A DNA stretch of 64,000 bases from assembly GCA_963978895.1 (NCBI GenBank), contig OZ022240.1, positions 42,730,268 to 42,794,267 of the forward strand, written 5' to 3'. Positions 1-10,380 of this stretch are shown here, one piece after another (the stretch's first letter is position 1; every line of letters begins with the position of its first letter). Source of the stretch: Erpobdella octoculata (Eukaryota > Annelida > Clitellata > Hirudinida > Erpobdellidae). Made by a program: the position numbers and the translations under genes. Under the pieces are notes generated by a model. It had not been told where the DNA came from and did no database searches. It saw only the letters and a list, made by a program, of their open reading frames with translations.

Positions 1-41
1 CTCCATCTTGGCGGACCTACACATAAAAATATTTTGTAAGA

Positions 42-590
42 ACCATATATATAGAATAGATATATCGGAGATGAGCAGGTTTTGAGCGAGATGCCAAGAT
101 GGCCTCCGAAAAAACGATTTAGAGTCTTTTTGGTTACATGAATATTCATTATTTGTATTAATCTATTTTGGTACGACAGCGGAGACTAAACTCCGGTTTG
201 TAAGAAACAGAAACGTCGATTTCTTATAGCTAAAAGTAGTTGATATGAGCTTTATTTTAATAATTTAACGCGATATCCGACATAAGAAATATACAATTCT
301 AATTTACCGATAACACAGGCGACGTTAAATAGACATAAATAGACCATCGAACTAAATGAAATTCAATGTCAACTGAAATTTTTATAAAAAAATTTGTTAA
401 TTTTTATAAAGTTAAAAATTTATTTTGTACATAAAAAATTCTTTTTTTTCTATTAAAAAAATACTTGATTAAGTTACTATACGGTTGTAACTATCAGTTC
501 TTCGTTTCGTATCTACGGTCTACTAGGCTGCCTCGCTAAAAGCCTTCCTAAACAACAGGCGGGCCGATATATCTATTCTATATATATGGT
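42..590. mobile_element. MITE-like element with perfect 27-bp terminal inverted repeats
   Basis: The 27 bases at 42-68 are the exact reverse complement of 564-590, giving a 549-bp unit with no coding capacity. The direct repeat GTAAGAACC occurs at 36-44 and 589-597, overlapping the inverted-repeat ends, so the true target duplication may be as short as AAGA (38-41 and 591-594). The interior is AT-rich and shows no ORF. A miniature non-autonomous DNA transposon is the simplest reading; the superfamily cannot be assigned. A TA-rich motif at about 60,120-60,180 looks loosely similar. Confidence 0.6.
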
Positions 591-1020
591 AAGAACCCCT
601 GATGCTGTCGAAAAATCACAACGGCTACAAACAAATAACTGACTTGAATCTAAAATAAAATAAATAAAAATCAAATAAATTAAAATCAAAATAAAATGTG
701 CTATTTTTTTATAGAATATTTGCCTTTACTTATTTACATTAAAAAAAACAATTTAAAGCAATTTTTTTAAAAAAAGTTATAGTAGATTTTTATATTGTGT
801 AAGACACCCCAGGTTCAAACCTGATGAGTTCAAGCGTTTTAAAGTATTTTATTAAACGTATCAAAACATTGCGTGGTCATTGAAATAACACTGATAAAAG
901 ATTACAATGGTGTTGTTAACAAATAAACTCTAAAATGCATAAATTGTCACTTGTGAAACTCATAATTTTTCTGTATATCAGCCGGCCGTACATAAATGAC
1001 CAAATTTTTACGTTAATACT
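591..1020. other. AT-rich intergenic sequence, no gene seen
   Basis: No coding potential is visible. A short match to a tRNA T-arm motif (GGTTCAAACC, around 812-821) lies in a stretch without any other tRNA element, so it is not called as a tRNA. Confidence 0.5.
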
Positions 1021-1022
1021 AT

Positions 1023-1120
1023 TACCACGGCAATGCCGGCGCAGTAGCAATTTTACCGATTATTTCACCGGCTGGATTGCCGGGGAAATAATCGGTCACC
1101 GCCGGTGCAATAGCAGCAAA
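1023..1120. repeat. GC-rich hairpin repeat, left member of a pair
   Basis: A GC-rich island in AT-rich surroundings contains a perfect 12-bp inverted pair (1055-1066 and 1085-1096) around a CCGGC-rich loop. The same core, a TGCCGG...TAGCAATTTTACCGATT pattern, recurs in the tandem array at 4457-4660. The two islands bracket the decayed PHD-finger gene and could be subterminal repeats of one element. Confidence 0.55.
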
Positions 1121-1307
1121 TAAATTATTAAATAATTAATAAAATAATCTTTATTTAATCAAATATTTATAATTAACAAAATAATGTGTCGTATTCAGGC
1201 AGACTGCCTGCATAGTTTATTTTTATCTTTTGATTCTCGATTTCATAATTTCGGGGGCTTAGGCCTCCGGAGAATGGCGGGAAGATTGCAGCCTAGGTGA
1301 CGCACAG

Positions 1308-1316
1308 TATATAAAA
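1308..1316 (+). promoter_or_regulatory. TATA-box core promoter of the decayed PHD gene
   Basis: TATATAAAA lies in a locally GC-richer stretch (about 1250-1330). About 25-30 bp downstream begins a pyrimidine-rich leader (near 1340-1360) suited to a transcription start. The leader leads into an ATG at 1408 and a GT splice donor at 1423. Position and spacing fit a metazoan RNA polymerase II core promoter; no transcript evidence is available. Confidence 0.5.
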
Positions 1317-2019
1317 TCAGCGAGCTAAGAAAATCCGCCATAATCGTATCTCTCTCGCCTCTTTCTGTGCGTTTCGTTCTCGCGTTCTGTAATCAGTGAT
1401 TTCTTTCATGCAAGAAAACAAGGTAAATTGATTTATTAAAATTAAATTATTATTATCTATTACTTCCGTGGTTTTTCTTTATTTCTCTCGCTCCCGTTTC
1501 CTTCCTCACTTGATTTCCCGCCGCGAACTTATCAATAATTGTATCAAAATCTGTTTTTTTACATTTTCTATTTCTAAGTTTAAACAAAAAAGTAATTAAA
1601 ATATTTTCTAGCATAGATAATAATATAGTAATCGATAATTTCCCGCCGTTGTTACGATTAATTTTAAATTGCAATTGCATTTGTTGATTTAAAATATTTT
1701 CTAGCAGTAGAATTAGAATAGTATTCATATTACGCAAATTAAAATTGTTTATATAAACTGTAAGTCGCGTGCAGGTCCAAGATAAACATCAGTGCATATT
1801 GTTAATGATCTGCTATCGGTTCCTAATTGGCAGAAATTCCACTCCTTTCTTGCATTCAGCGCCAGGCGTGTTCAATGTGTTCAACATTTGTGATAAATTT
1901 TGATTGTTGTGTATTGCAGCTGAAGAAAGTGTAGTTAAGTTAAGTTTTATACTAGCGGGGTACCCGGTGTTTTAAAGGTTTTCCTATCGTTTTTCTCGCT
2001 CCCGTTTCCTTCCTCGCTT

Positions 2020-2300
2020 GCTCTCCCGCCCCCGGTCGATTTCCCGCCCCCGGTCGATTTCCCGCCCCCGGTCGATTTCCCGCCCCCGGTCGATTTCCCG
2101 CTTCCGGTCGATTTCCCGCCGCCGGTCGCTTTCCCGCCCCCGGTCGATTTCCCGCCCCCGGTCGATTTCCCGCTTCCGGTCGATTTCCCGCCGCCGGTCG
2201 ATTTCCCGCTTCCGGTCGATTTCCCGCCGCCGGTCGCTTTCCCGCTTCCGGTTGCTTTCTCGTTCCTGCTTGCTTTCCCTCTCCCAATCGCTTTCCCGAT
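2020..2300. repeat. 18-bp GC-rich minisatellite inside an intron
   Basis: About 13 copies of an 18-bp unit of the form TCGATTTCCCGCCCCCGG, with variants (CTTCCGG, CCGCCGG), run head to tail. The reverse strand gives a long spurious Arg/Pro/Gly-rich ORF that should not be read as a gene. Related sequence occurs in reverse orientation at 8745-9060 and 56260-56600 and as a short stretch at 25,650-25,735. At 1955-1970 the array abuts a palindromic GGGTACCC core followed outward by CTAG on the other strand. Confidence 0.8.
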
Positions 2301-2304
2301 TGCA

Positions 2305-2530
2305 AATTTTTAAAATGCTTCCTTAATTTTTTGGCGCCCATTAAAAAAAGCGCCCGGGGACACATGTCCACCCCTGCTTTCCTAGTCGATTTCCTGCTTC
2401 CTGTCGCTTTCTCGTTCCTCCTTGCAAATTTTTAAAATGCCTGCTTAATTTTTTGGCGCCCCATAAAAATTGATTTCCCGCTTCCGGTCGCAAATTTTTA
2501 AAATGCCTGCTTAATTTTTTGGCGCCCCTT
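2305..2530. repeat. Three copies of a TTTTTGGCGCCC-ended motif
   Basis: A block reading GCAAATTTTTAAAATG, then CTTAATTTTTTGGCGCCC, occurs three times (around 2303-2330, 2424-2461, 2490-2527). The copies are separated by short pieces of the neighbouring minisatellite. They lie in the first intron of the decayed gene and look like local duplications of the end of an inserted repeat. Confidence 0.6.
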
Positions 2531-2795
2531 AAAAAATATTATTGTTTTTTTCAACAGGAAGAAGAAGAAAATCCACCTTGTCCTGACAATTGGACACCAA
2601 TTGCAATGGAAAATATTACAGAAAGGCGAAAAAGAATGACTCGGGAGGAGATTTTTACGGAGGCCCACCTCTTGTTTCGTTCACTGGCCAACGCCATGCA
2701 GGATTTGTGAAAGCCCACGTATGAGAAGTACCTGGCAACAATTCGCGTTCTCCGAAATTGTATCCAACAAAAGAAAGATTTTCAAGTCAACCTAG

Positions 2796-3003
2796 GTAAA
2801 TATTACATGTTATAAGGTAACTTTTTGTTATAAGCTATTAAAATAATTTCGCTTTTGGAGCAGTGGATAACGTGTCTGATCAATTGTGCTCAAGTGATGA
2901 TCGTGTTCAGAAGGAAAATGTTCAAGTCACCCTAGGTAAAAATTACATGTTATGAGGTAACTTTTTGTTATAAGCTATTAAAATAATTTTGCTTTTGGAA
3001 TAG
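2796..3003 (+). repeat. Tandem duplication of an intron-exon unit
   Basis: The 68-bp introns at 2796-2863 and 2936-3003 are almost identical. They sit one 72-bp exon (24 codons) apart, so a 140-bp segment covering one intron and one exon was duplicated. Both copies keep GTAAA at the donor and AG at the acceptor, and both exon ends read CAAGTCA(A/C)CCTAG. The duplication preserves the reading frame. Confidence 0.7.
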
Positions 3004-3810
3004 TGGATCAGCCGGTTTAGCCGGTAAACAAGCGGCGGCGGTTGGATAAAGCTGACACTGAGCAACCGAACCAGCCATAGATAGAATTGTCAGGACTCGA
3101 GCTTCCGAAAGTTGCTCGTGGTTCCAGAAGGCCCAGAAAAACCCGCCGCTTGGACCATTATAAGAAGCTGCCGCGAAAATTTTCAGCTATGCTGGAAAAA
3201 GAATGGAAAAAAAGCGTAAGTTTCAAAATTTGAGTAAAGAAATCATTTTTGTTTTTAACTTTTTTTTTTCTTAATTAGTGTTTCTTTCATGGATTCTGGG
3301 TGAAGATGAGGCTGGAAGGGTGGTGAAGGAGGGAGGATGCCTCGTTGAAAGCGTGAGTCCGTTTATAGATGTCTCCACAGCCATAACAGAGCCGAAAGTG
3401 TCTGAACATCTTCCATTGTTCAAAGGCCTGTTTGCTGTGGATGCGTGGACCACAGTTTTAGAATTGAGTAAGTTAAAATAACTTTAAAATTGTGTTACAA
3501 GTAAACAACAGAAAACTAATTTTTAATGTATTCAATTTTTACAGTAAAAAACGAAGAAGGAGCATCCAAACTACACCTGTAGAACGTGCCGAAAAGATGC
3601 AAACATAGGGGACACGATTATGTGTGACTGCTTCCTGCAGTGGGTGCATTTTTTTGCCAGAAAATTAATAAAACACCAACTAGCAGGGCTTTTTTTTTGC
3701 ACCCACTGTCGTGGCAGTTACAAAATGTTTTGATTTGTTTTATTATTATTATTGTTGTTGTTACAAACTTTTCTGTTTGTCTTTTGGATTTGCAAATCAA
3801 GTTTACTTGA

Positions 3811-3816
3811 AATAAA
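3811..3816 (+). terminator. AATAAA polyadenylation signal
   Basis: AATAAA lies 78 bp after the stop codon of the PHD-like exon and is followed by T-rich sequence. It is the first such hexamer downstream and suits the end of that transcript. Confidence 0.45.
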
Positions 3817-4456
3817 AGTTTCTTTTGAAAAACTCGTTTTTTTCTTTACTTGTTTCATATCAACTGGTTTTGTGCCAGACTAGTAATAAAAAGTGTACTC
3901 ATGCAATTAGTTGTAAATTTTTTATTGTTAAATTTATTTACACTATAATGAAAAAAAAATTGCCTAAACCTGTAGCACGAGCACACCTTAATGACTGGTC
4001 GATGTACAGTTACGTCACGATGACAGCGACGAAATCACCAAAGCAGTTTTTTCAAGCCCGAAAGCGTAACGGGGAAGGGCAAACAGATATTTGCAGACGC
4101 TAGTTAATGACGCAAAAAAACTTATACTATTCCAGAAGCGTCGTCGCAAGCTCACTAAAGCTTCTATTTTCCTAGCAAGTGGCGGAGTTGGTTCACCTTT
4201 ATTTTTTTGCATACCACTCTATCTCTAACTTCATAACAACTCTCTATTTGAGAAGCCTGTTCTCATAAGTTATTCTAGTCCTAGTCGCTGATTTTGGTTG
4301 TCCTAAAAAATATTCATTAGAAAATAATTACAAAAAAAACCGGCGTGGTTCTGCAAATTATTCATAAAAAATTATTTTTATAAAAAAAACCGCCGTGGTC
4401 CTGCAAAATAATCAGAAAAAAAATTATTACAAAAATGACCGCCAACATACATTTTA
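3817..4456. other. Intergenic sequence, no gene seen
   Basis: Short ORFs here have no recognisable domain. Two related blocks at 4337-4352 and 4388-4405 (AAACCG(G/C)CGTGGT...CTGCAAA) lead into the GC-rich array that follows. Confidence 0.4.
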
Positions 4457-4660
4457 TGCCGGCACAATAGCAATTTTACCGATTATTGCCACGGCGGCAC
4501 GGCGGTACTGCCGGCTCAGTAGCAATTTTACCGATTATTGCCACGGCGGCACGGCGGTACTGCCGGCACATTAGCAATTTTACCGGCGGTATTGCCGCCG
4601 GCTCAGTAGCAATTTTACCGATTATTTCCACGGCAAAACCGCCGGGGCAATAGCAACGAC
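4457..4660. repeat. 52-bp GC-rich tandem array, right member of a pair
   Basis: Units start at 4457, 4509 and 4561 (52-bp spacing), followed by shorter partial units. Each unit has TGCCGGC, TAGCAATTTTACCGATTATT and an inverted GCC/GGC-rich end, so each can fold. The same core forms the hairpin at 1023-1120. Together the two flank the PHD-like gene and may be the subterminal repeats of a DNA element. Confidence 0.65.
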
Positions 4661-6168
4661 CAATTTTTATCACTCTACGACGTACCGGTGGTGGTCCACG
4701 GTCTGATTCTGCTTGTGTTTTTACATCACTTGCTTCTTCAGAATCACTTCTGCCATTTTTATTATAGTCTTGTTTCACTTCTTCACATTCTGGTAATCAT
4801 AATTTTGTTGAAATGGGCTTTAATGTTGATGACGGAATATGTCGTAGGACCCTTTAACAGCTCGCATTTCCAAAATCCATCATTCAAAATTACCAAAATA
4901 TTGTCAGAGTCTTGGGAAGGTAAGGCTACTAGATGTCACAGAAACATTCCATTTTATTTTGTTTAATATATGAGAAACAAGCTCAATTATACCCTCTGGG
5001 GTGTGATACACCCTAGGTTGACGACATAGGGTTAATAATTTATTAAATGTATGTTTTTGATGTGTACTGCTTTGTATGTTTTCAATTTTTAAAAAATGTT
5101 TTAAACAATTTTACTATAAATTTCAAATATTTAAACAAAGCAGAGTGGGCCGCCAATTGAAAGCCCCCGGGTTGGCCACCCATGATATTAAAAGACGTGC
5201 AACGTGTACATGCATTTAACTTACTAAAACATTCAGAAATGTATATAACAGGCGCGTAATGTGCAAAGAAAAGTATATACTAAGTGATAATTAACTGTAG
5301 GCACTTCAACCTTATTCACAATTAGGAATAACAAGTTCTCTATTTTAGCTGTAATCATTTGAATAAAATCAAATAAAATAAAAACATATTCTCACCTTTG
5401 AACAATTGCGATTAATGCACAAATATTTAATTTATTTGAATGCCCATTTGTCAAATGCACGAATTTTATGAATTCGGTATGGATTGGTAAATGTTATTAG
5501 AGACAGATTTGCAATCTGTGACTTTAAAAAAAATACATTTCCTTAAACTGCACATAAGTTTGGCTATCTATCTAACCTTATTTAGTGTGCCTGGTCTTTT
5601 TAAAGTCATTTTCACTTTGGAAGCATGAAGTGTTTGATATGAAAGGCTTGGAAACATAAAGATCTTAATAATCATTGCGCAGAAATTCGAATTTTCTTTC
5701 GACTATCACGGGTCATATATTTTCCTTTTTATTTTAATAATAATCTAAATAAACTTAATTATTATCAGCGATCCATCATTCAAAACAAAAATTAATTATT
5801 CAAATACACGAGTTTTATCACAGTTAAAAATTTCTGTTGCATAAAAAGTAATTTTTTACAACACCACTATTAATTATCATCTGTAAAATGTATTTACTAA
5901 ACCAATTTTTTAAATCATTTTTTTTAGTTTTTTTAATTATACTCGAATTACGTTTTTATTTAATCAACAAAACAAATAAAAATATAAAAACCAAGCAAAA
6001 TGAGTTCAATTTAATCAGAAAACAAAAATGTCACAATTGAAAAGCATTTAACAAATAAGAATCTTTTCTACCAACCACCGATGCAAATTGTTTGACAAAA
6101 AACGAAAAACCTGTAAAAAACCCGAGTAGGTAACACTTGTAACCCAGCTAGTTATAAATAAATATACA
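4661..6168. other. AT-rich intergenic sequence, no gene seen
   Basis: No long ORF, RNA gene or clear repeat was identified. The segment next to 6168 is the 3' flank of the minus-strand gene that follows. It shares an AGCTAGTTATAAATAAATA block with the 3' flank of its relative at 54,224. Confidence 0.4.
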
Positions 6169-7947
6169 TCACAATTGGAAAATATTTATGATAAAAGATT
6201 TTTCTACTACGCCAACCACTAATAAACGATTTGTTGTTGAATCAAAACAAATATCACTTATACGAGATTGAGCATTAAACGATTTTACAAAATTTAAACT
6301 AAAATCATATACATGAATATTTGTTTCATAAGGTACACCAACAAATAAGTTACAATTGTTGTCTGTTGTCAGTCTATGTCCAATTAAGTCTGGTTTTAAA
6401 TCAACTTGTTTAATGATATCTCCTTTGCAGTTTATTAAATAAAGTCCTAAATATTTTGAAATTGCAAAGTGATATTTTTTCAAGCCAGTAATGGAAAATA
6501 TATTCTCGGGGACTTTAACGACACGTACAATTTCACCATTCAATGTGATTTCAATTAAATTGTTATTTTCTAAAACAAACAATTTCTTATCCGATGAACC
6601 GGCAATTCTATCTCCTTTAAACTCAAGTTCTATAGTTTTCTTCCAATCAGGACTATCTTTCTGTTTTTCAAGATTATAAACATCCAGTAAAGAATCGTTT
6701 AACACGCAAAATAAATTATCAACTAATTCGACTCCTTCAGTGTGAAAGGTACTTATATTTAAATCAATGGAAAAAAGGCATTCATATGTTGTTTTGCAAT
6801 AAACTTCAATTTTAAAGGAACCATCTCTGAAACTCCAGATATACACTTTTGTTTGGCTAATCGATAATTGGTTAACACAATTAGTTATGGCAATTGTTTT
6901 AATAAGCTCAGGTTGAATTTCATTAGCTGGCATTATATTTCCTATTGAAAATTGTGAGGAATGAAATTTTGTATCCAACGATTTTGGTTTAAAAACAAGA
7001 TTCAACTTTTCATTAAAACACTTTAAAATCAATTCATAATCTTTTTTGGAATTATTTTCATCTTCATCTAACAATTTAACATCATTTTCAATTGCTTCAA
7101 TAAGAATAAGTGGATTAAAATGTTGAGACCATTTTTTATACTTTTCAATTTTTTCTTCAAGTTCTGTCTTCAATTTTACCAATTCTTCTGAATATAAATT
7201 TAACTTTTGAACAATTTCATTGTTTTTTCTATCAATAATTGCATTGAAATCATTTTGGCATAAATCAATAAAATTGATAAATTTAATTTTGAGATCTTCG
7301 CAATGTTCTTGAATTTGTATTTTCAATTTTTTAGTTTCATTTTCAACAGACTGTTTTTGTGTATTAATTGAATTCAAATTTGTTTTCAGAGTTTCTATGT
7401 CGTAGTAGTTGTTTATTGTTCTTTGTTCCAAATTTTTTTGAAAGGTTATTTTAAATTCTGCAAAAGTTGTCAAGATGCAGGATTCATGATCAAAAAGCTT
7501 TCCTGAATCAACCCATTTCTGACAAGATACGCAATATGATGCTTCAAGATCTTCTTTTTCCATGGTATTAATTTTTGCTAAGACATGATTTCTGATTGCA
7601 GGAATTTTTTGATGTACAGATAAACATGATGAACAAAAATATAATTTGCATTCCAAGCAACAACTGGTAACTTCTTCTTTTAAGCAAGATCCACAGAATA
7701 TTTTATTTGTTCCAGTAAGACGTTCAATAAATTCATTTTTTTTTAAATTTTCTAAACCTCCTTCAGGTTGTTCAAAACAAATATCACAATTTGGACAATT
7801 CAATTTGATTTCTTTGTTTGACATTTTTCCAATAAATTTTCTTTTAAGACATTCAAAACAAAAACTGTGCAAACATGGAAACATCCGAGCATCTTTAATT
7901 TCTTCTGAACAAATAAAACACTTCACAAAACTTGAATAATTTTCCAT
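6169..7947 (-). CDS. TRIM-like protein: RING, B-box, coiled coil, NHL-like propeller (type 1)
   Basis: Intronless 592-residue ORF. A C3HC4 RING finger uses C10, C13, C25, H27, C30, C33, C51 and C54. A B-box follows (C85, C88, C97, C100, C105, C108, H112, H121). Then comes a small knuckle C139-x2-C142-x11-H154-x2-C157, a Lys/Glu-rich coiled coil (about 165-290) and a beta-propeller-like region (about 330-592) with NHL-type strands such as NLFVG and IHVYDF. The order is that of tripartite-motif E3 ubiquitin ligases: the RING would recruit an E2, the coiled coil dimerises and the propeller binds a target. It is cytoplasmic by inference, as no signal peptide or membrane segment is seen. The start is fixed by MENYSSFVK shared with the gene ending at 56,005. 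The target is unknown. Confidence 0.85.
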   Translation of the reverse strand: MENYSSFVKCFICSEEIKDARMFPCLHSFCFECLKRKFIGKMSNKEIKLNCPNCDICFEQPEGGLENLKKNEFIERLTGTNKIFCGSCLKEEVTSCCLECKLYFCSSCLSVHQKIPAIRNHVLAKINTMEKEDLEASYCVSCQKWVDSGKLFDHESCILTTFAEFKITFQKNLEQRTINNYYDIETLKTNLNSINTQKQSVENETKKLKIQIQEHCEDLKIKFINFIDLCQNDFNAIIDRKNNEIVQKLNLYSEELVKLKTELEEKIEKYKKWSQHFNPLILIEAIENDVKLLDEDENNSKKDYELILKCFNEKLNLVFKPKSLDTKFHSSQFSIGNIMPANEIQPELIKTIAITNCVNQLSISQTKVYIWSFRDGSFKIEVYCKTTYECLFSIDLNISTFHTEGVELVDNLFCVLNDSLLDVYNLEKQKDSPDWKKTIELEFKGDRIAGSSDKKLFVLENNNLIEITLNGEIVRVVKVPENIFSITGLKKYHFAISKYLGLYLINCKGDIIKQVDLKPDLIGHRLTTDNNCNLFVGVPYETNIHVYDFSLNFVKSFNAQSRISDICFDSTTNRLLVVGVVEKSFIINIFQL

Positions 7948-8734
7948 TTCTATAATTATTAAATTAAATTATGATACAGTTAAAATAGTTTAAGCAAAAC
8001 AAGATAATATTTTCAAATATTATTTTGGGATGTTTTATTGTTACAGGTGCTATTTTGAGTTGCTGACTAGGGTATACTGAGTTGCCAAGCAACGATGTAA
8101 TATATAAATTCAATAGTTGATATTTAGCATGCACTTAAATTGTTAAATTAGTATATAAAATGGTTTACATAAATCTCAATGGGTAGTGGAAAATTATTTT
8201 TGATTAGAATATTTTTTTAATAATTTTAAAGCCAACCATATTAAATTAAACAATTTTAAATATTATTTAAAAAACTGCATGTTTTATAAGTTATGGTACG
8301 TTAAAACTAAAGCAGTTGATAGAAATTTTACATTTCAATATAAATATTATTTAATTATTAGTTTTAGATTAAAAAATTATTATTTGTACCTAATTTTTAT
8401 TGAAATTATTTAATTTTAATTATACTAAACTGCAGAAAGAAGTTTTAAATGATAAATTGCTATAAATAACTCGTTTAAAGTTATTTCTGTTGTTACAATT
8501 TTGTATTGTTGTGTTTTTATTTCAGTTAATTAAAATAACGGTTAATTCCTATCAAAATTGACCCGGGACGCTCTACTAAGAAATCACCTACAAGGCAATA
8601 AATTGATCAAATTTTTTCTTGTTTGAAAGCTTTTGATAACATTTTGTTTTTCTTGTTTATAAAGGTTAATCCTATTGCCCCCGGTGGTTTGCAAACAACA
8701 AGCGGTAAAATTGCTACTGTGTTAAAATAAATTG
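7948..8734. other. 5' flank of the type 1 gene and AT-rich spacer
   Basis: No gene or repeat was recognised. The first 30 bases upstream of the start codon (7948-7980) resemble the 5' flank of the gene at 56,005, suggesting duplicated promoters. Confidence 0.4.
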
Positions 8735-9545
8735 AGATCAATCACAAAGTGAGCGGGAGCGAGAAAGCGAATTAAACGTGAATAAGAAAGCGAGCGGAAA
8801 CTGGAAAATGAGCGGGAACAGGAAACCAAGCGGTATCGGAAAAGCAGCCGGGAGCTGAAGAGCGAGCTGGATAGGGAGAAAAAAGTGAGCAAACGTTAAG
8901 GATCAAGAAACCGAACGGGAGCAGGAAAGCAATCGGTAACGGAAGAGCAAGCCGGATCGGGAAAGCAACTAGAAACGGGAACGGAAGAACAAGCGAGTAC
9001 GGGAAAGCAACCGGGAGCGGGAGACCAAGGGGGAATAAGAGAAAAAGGATGGAAAAACCTCTAAAACTCCGGACAAAGCCGGGTACTCGGTTAATTTCTT
9101 TTATTAATTTTACCGCCGCTTGCCTGATGTAATGTGTGCAAACCTTGAAAATGAAAATTAACTAACCACCCGTCATTTAATCAAAATGAAATTTGAAAGA
9201 TAGGTTTGATCCTCATGACAATACATTTTATTGAAATTTGAGGAATTAAAAAAAATCTAATTAAAAAAAAATAATTATCCATGTTTTAGAGCAAAACAAG
9301 TTTATAGATGTTTACATGTATACATTTAAAAAAATGTCGTTTAAAATAAAAATGTTGACAACAAATGAAAAGCTGGCAAATCCGGAAATGAAAGAAATTT
9401 GAGAAAAAACAAAAACTTTTTATTTTTTAAGAAACTATCAATCCCTACAAATTTTATTGACAAGTTTCTTAACCCTAAATGAAATCAACTAACCAAATCA
9501 ATATTTTGTTGGGATTAAAACCAAGTTTTGGCTCTCAAACACAAT
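8735..9545 (+). repeat. Dispersed repeat with purine-rich minisatellite head, copy 1
   Basis: This stretch is a near copy of 56,239-57,475. The head (8750-9060) is a degenerate repeat of AGCGGGAACAGGAAA-type units. It ends in a palindromic GCCGGGTAC core followed by an AT-rich body. The closing block (CTATCAATCCCTACAAATTTT onward, 9425-9545) matches copy 2, but about 390 bp of copy 2 (56,955-57,345) is missing here, so this copy is internally deleted. Confidence 0.7.
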
Positions 9546-9553
9546 ATTTATAG

Positions 9554-10380
9554 TTTCCAATGTCTGTATGTCTGTATGTATGTATGTATGTATGTATGTA
9601 TGTATGTATGTATGTATGTATGTATGTATGTATGTATGTATGTATGTATGTATGTATGTATGTATGTATGTATGCATTTTAGCAATTTCTGATAACGCGG
9701 CGGCCACGTCGGTCAGCAATCAGTCGTTGGTGAAATTTAGTGCGAATATGCGTCTAATAAAAGTTATTACGTAATTGTACACTGTCAATTTTAAAGATCA
9801 AAAATGTTTTAGCTTGATTTGAAAACGGGAAAATAGTTTAATTTTGCTTTCAAGGTTTGCAGACATTCAAGCAAGCAACTAATCAAGCAATCAGGACCGC
9901 GGTGAAGTTAATATAAGAAATTTAATAAACAAATTATTAAAGTATTGAATAAAACAAAGGCACTTGAACAATCTATTATGTATGTTCTTGTAAAATACGT
10001 GAAAAACAAGATAAATTGCAGTTTCAATCACACACAAAACGGCCGGTACAAAGAAAAAGTAAAGAGCAACTTAACTTACTTTAATTTTCCTGAAAAATTA
10101 ACCAGAAACTTGTTAGAAATTTTTTTCAAGTAAACTTAAGGAACCAATCAACTTCTACACAAACAACTTGCAAATGAAGTTTTCAAGTTAAACCCGGATA
10201 CAGAGAAGGGGAAAACCCTGACATATAATTGCATGTTAATAGGAGTACTGCGAAAATTAAGCTAACTGAAAAGGATGTAAAGCAACTGAAAAAGAGAGAC
10301 AGCAGACAGAAAAAAACAGAGAAAGAAAAAAATAAATAGGCACAGACAAAATAAGACAAAAAAATCTTTTTATAGCTCGT
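9554..10380 (+). repeat. Left arm of a large inverted repeat with (TGTA)n
   Basis: From CCAATGTCTGTATG onward this sequence matches, in reverse complement, 12,000-13,105. Shared landmarks are the tetranucleotide array, GCGGCGGCCACG, TCAGCAATCAG, AAAGTTATTACGTAATT, CAAGGTTTGCA, the ACAAAACGGC block and ACCCTGA(C/A)ATATAATTGCATG. The arms have drifted by many substitutions and small indels, so the duplication is old. The interior is about 1.6 kb. Confidence 0.75.
9573..9673. repeat. (TGTA)n tetranucleotide microsatellite
   Basis: About 25 uninterrupted TGTA units. The Tyr/Val/Cys/Met and Tyr/Ile/His/Thr ORFs across it are artefacts of the 4-bp repeat. Confidence 0.95.

Larger units (their letters stand above)
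1408..3733 (+). pseudogene. Decayed multi-exon gene ending in a degenerate PHD finger
   Basis: A six-exon model can be read. Exon 1 is ATG 1408 to 1422 (MQENK). A long intron (1423-2557, ending in a pyrimidine tract and CAG) joins in phase to an acidic start in exon 2 (2558-2795). Exon 3 is 2864-2935, exon 4 is 3004-3215, exon 5 is 3279-3467 and exon 6 starts at 3545. All proposed introns have GT-AG ends. The last exon encodes a PHD-like finger (YTCRTC, then IMCDC, WVH, FFCTHC). One core Cys is replaced after WVH, and a residue is missing between two others. Exon 2 has an in-frame TGA (2708-2710), exon 4 has two in-frame stops, and the exon 4/5 and 5/6 joins are out of frame; removing one A from the run at 3546-3551 restores the PHD frame. 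The function is not recognised. The flanking GC-rich repeats suggest a transposon-borne gene. Confidence 0.5.

Noticed and set aside
780..840. Possible tRNA (GGTTCAAACC motif)
   Set aside because: Only a T-arm-like palindrome is present; no acceptor, D or anticodon arm can be drawn.
1952..2371. 139-residue Pro/Gly/Ala/Arg/Asn repeat protein on the minus strand and its Ser/Arg counterpart on the plus strand
   Set aside because: Both arise from an 18-bp minisatellite whose length is a multiple of three. There is no supporting gene structure.
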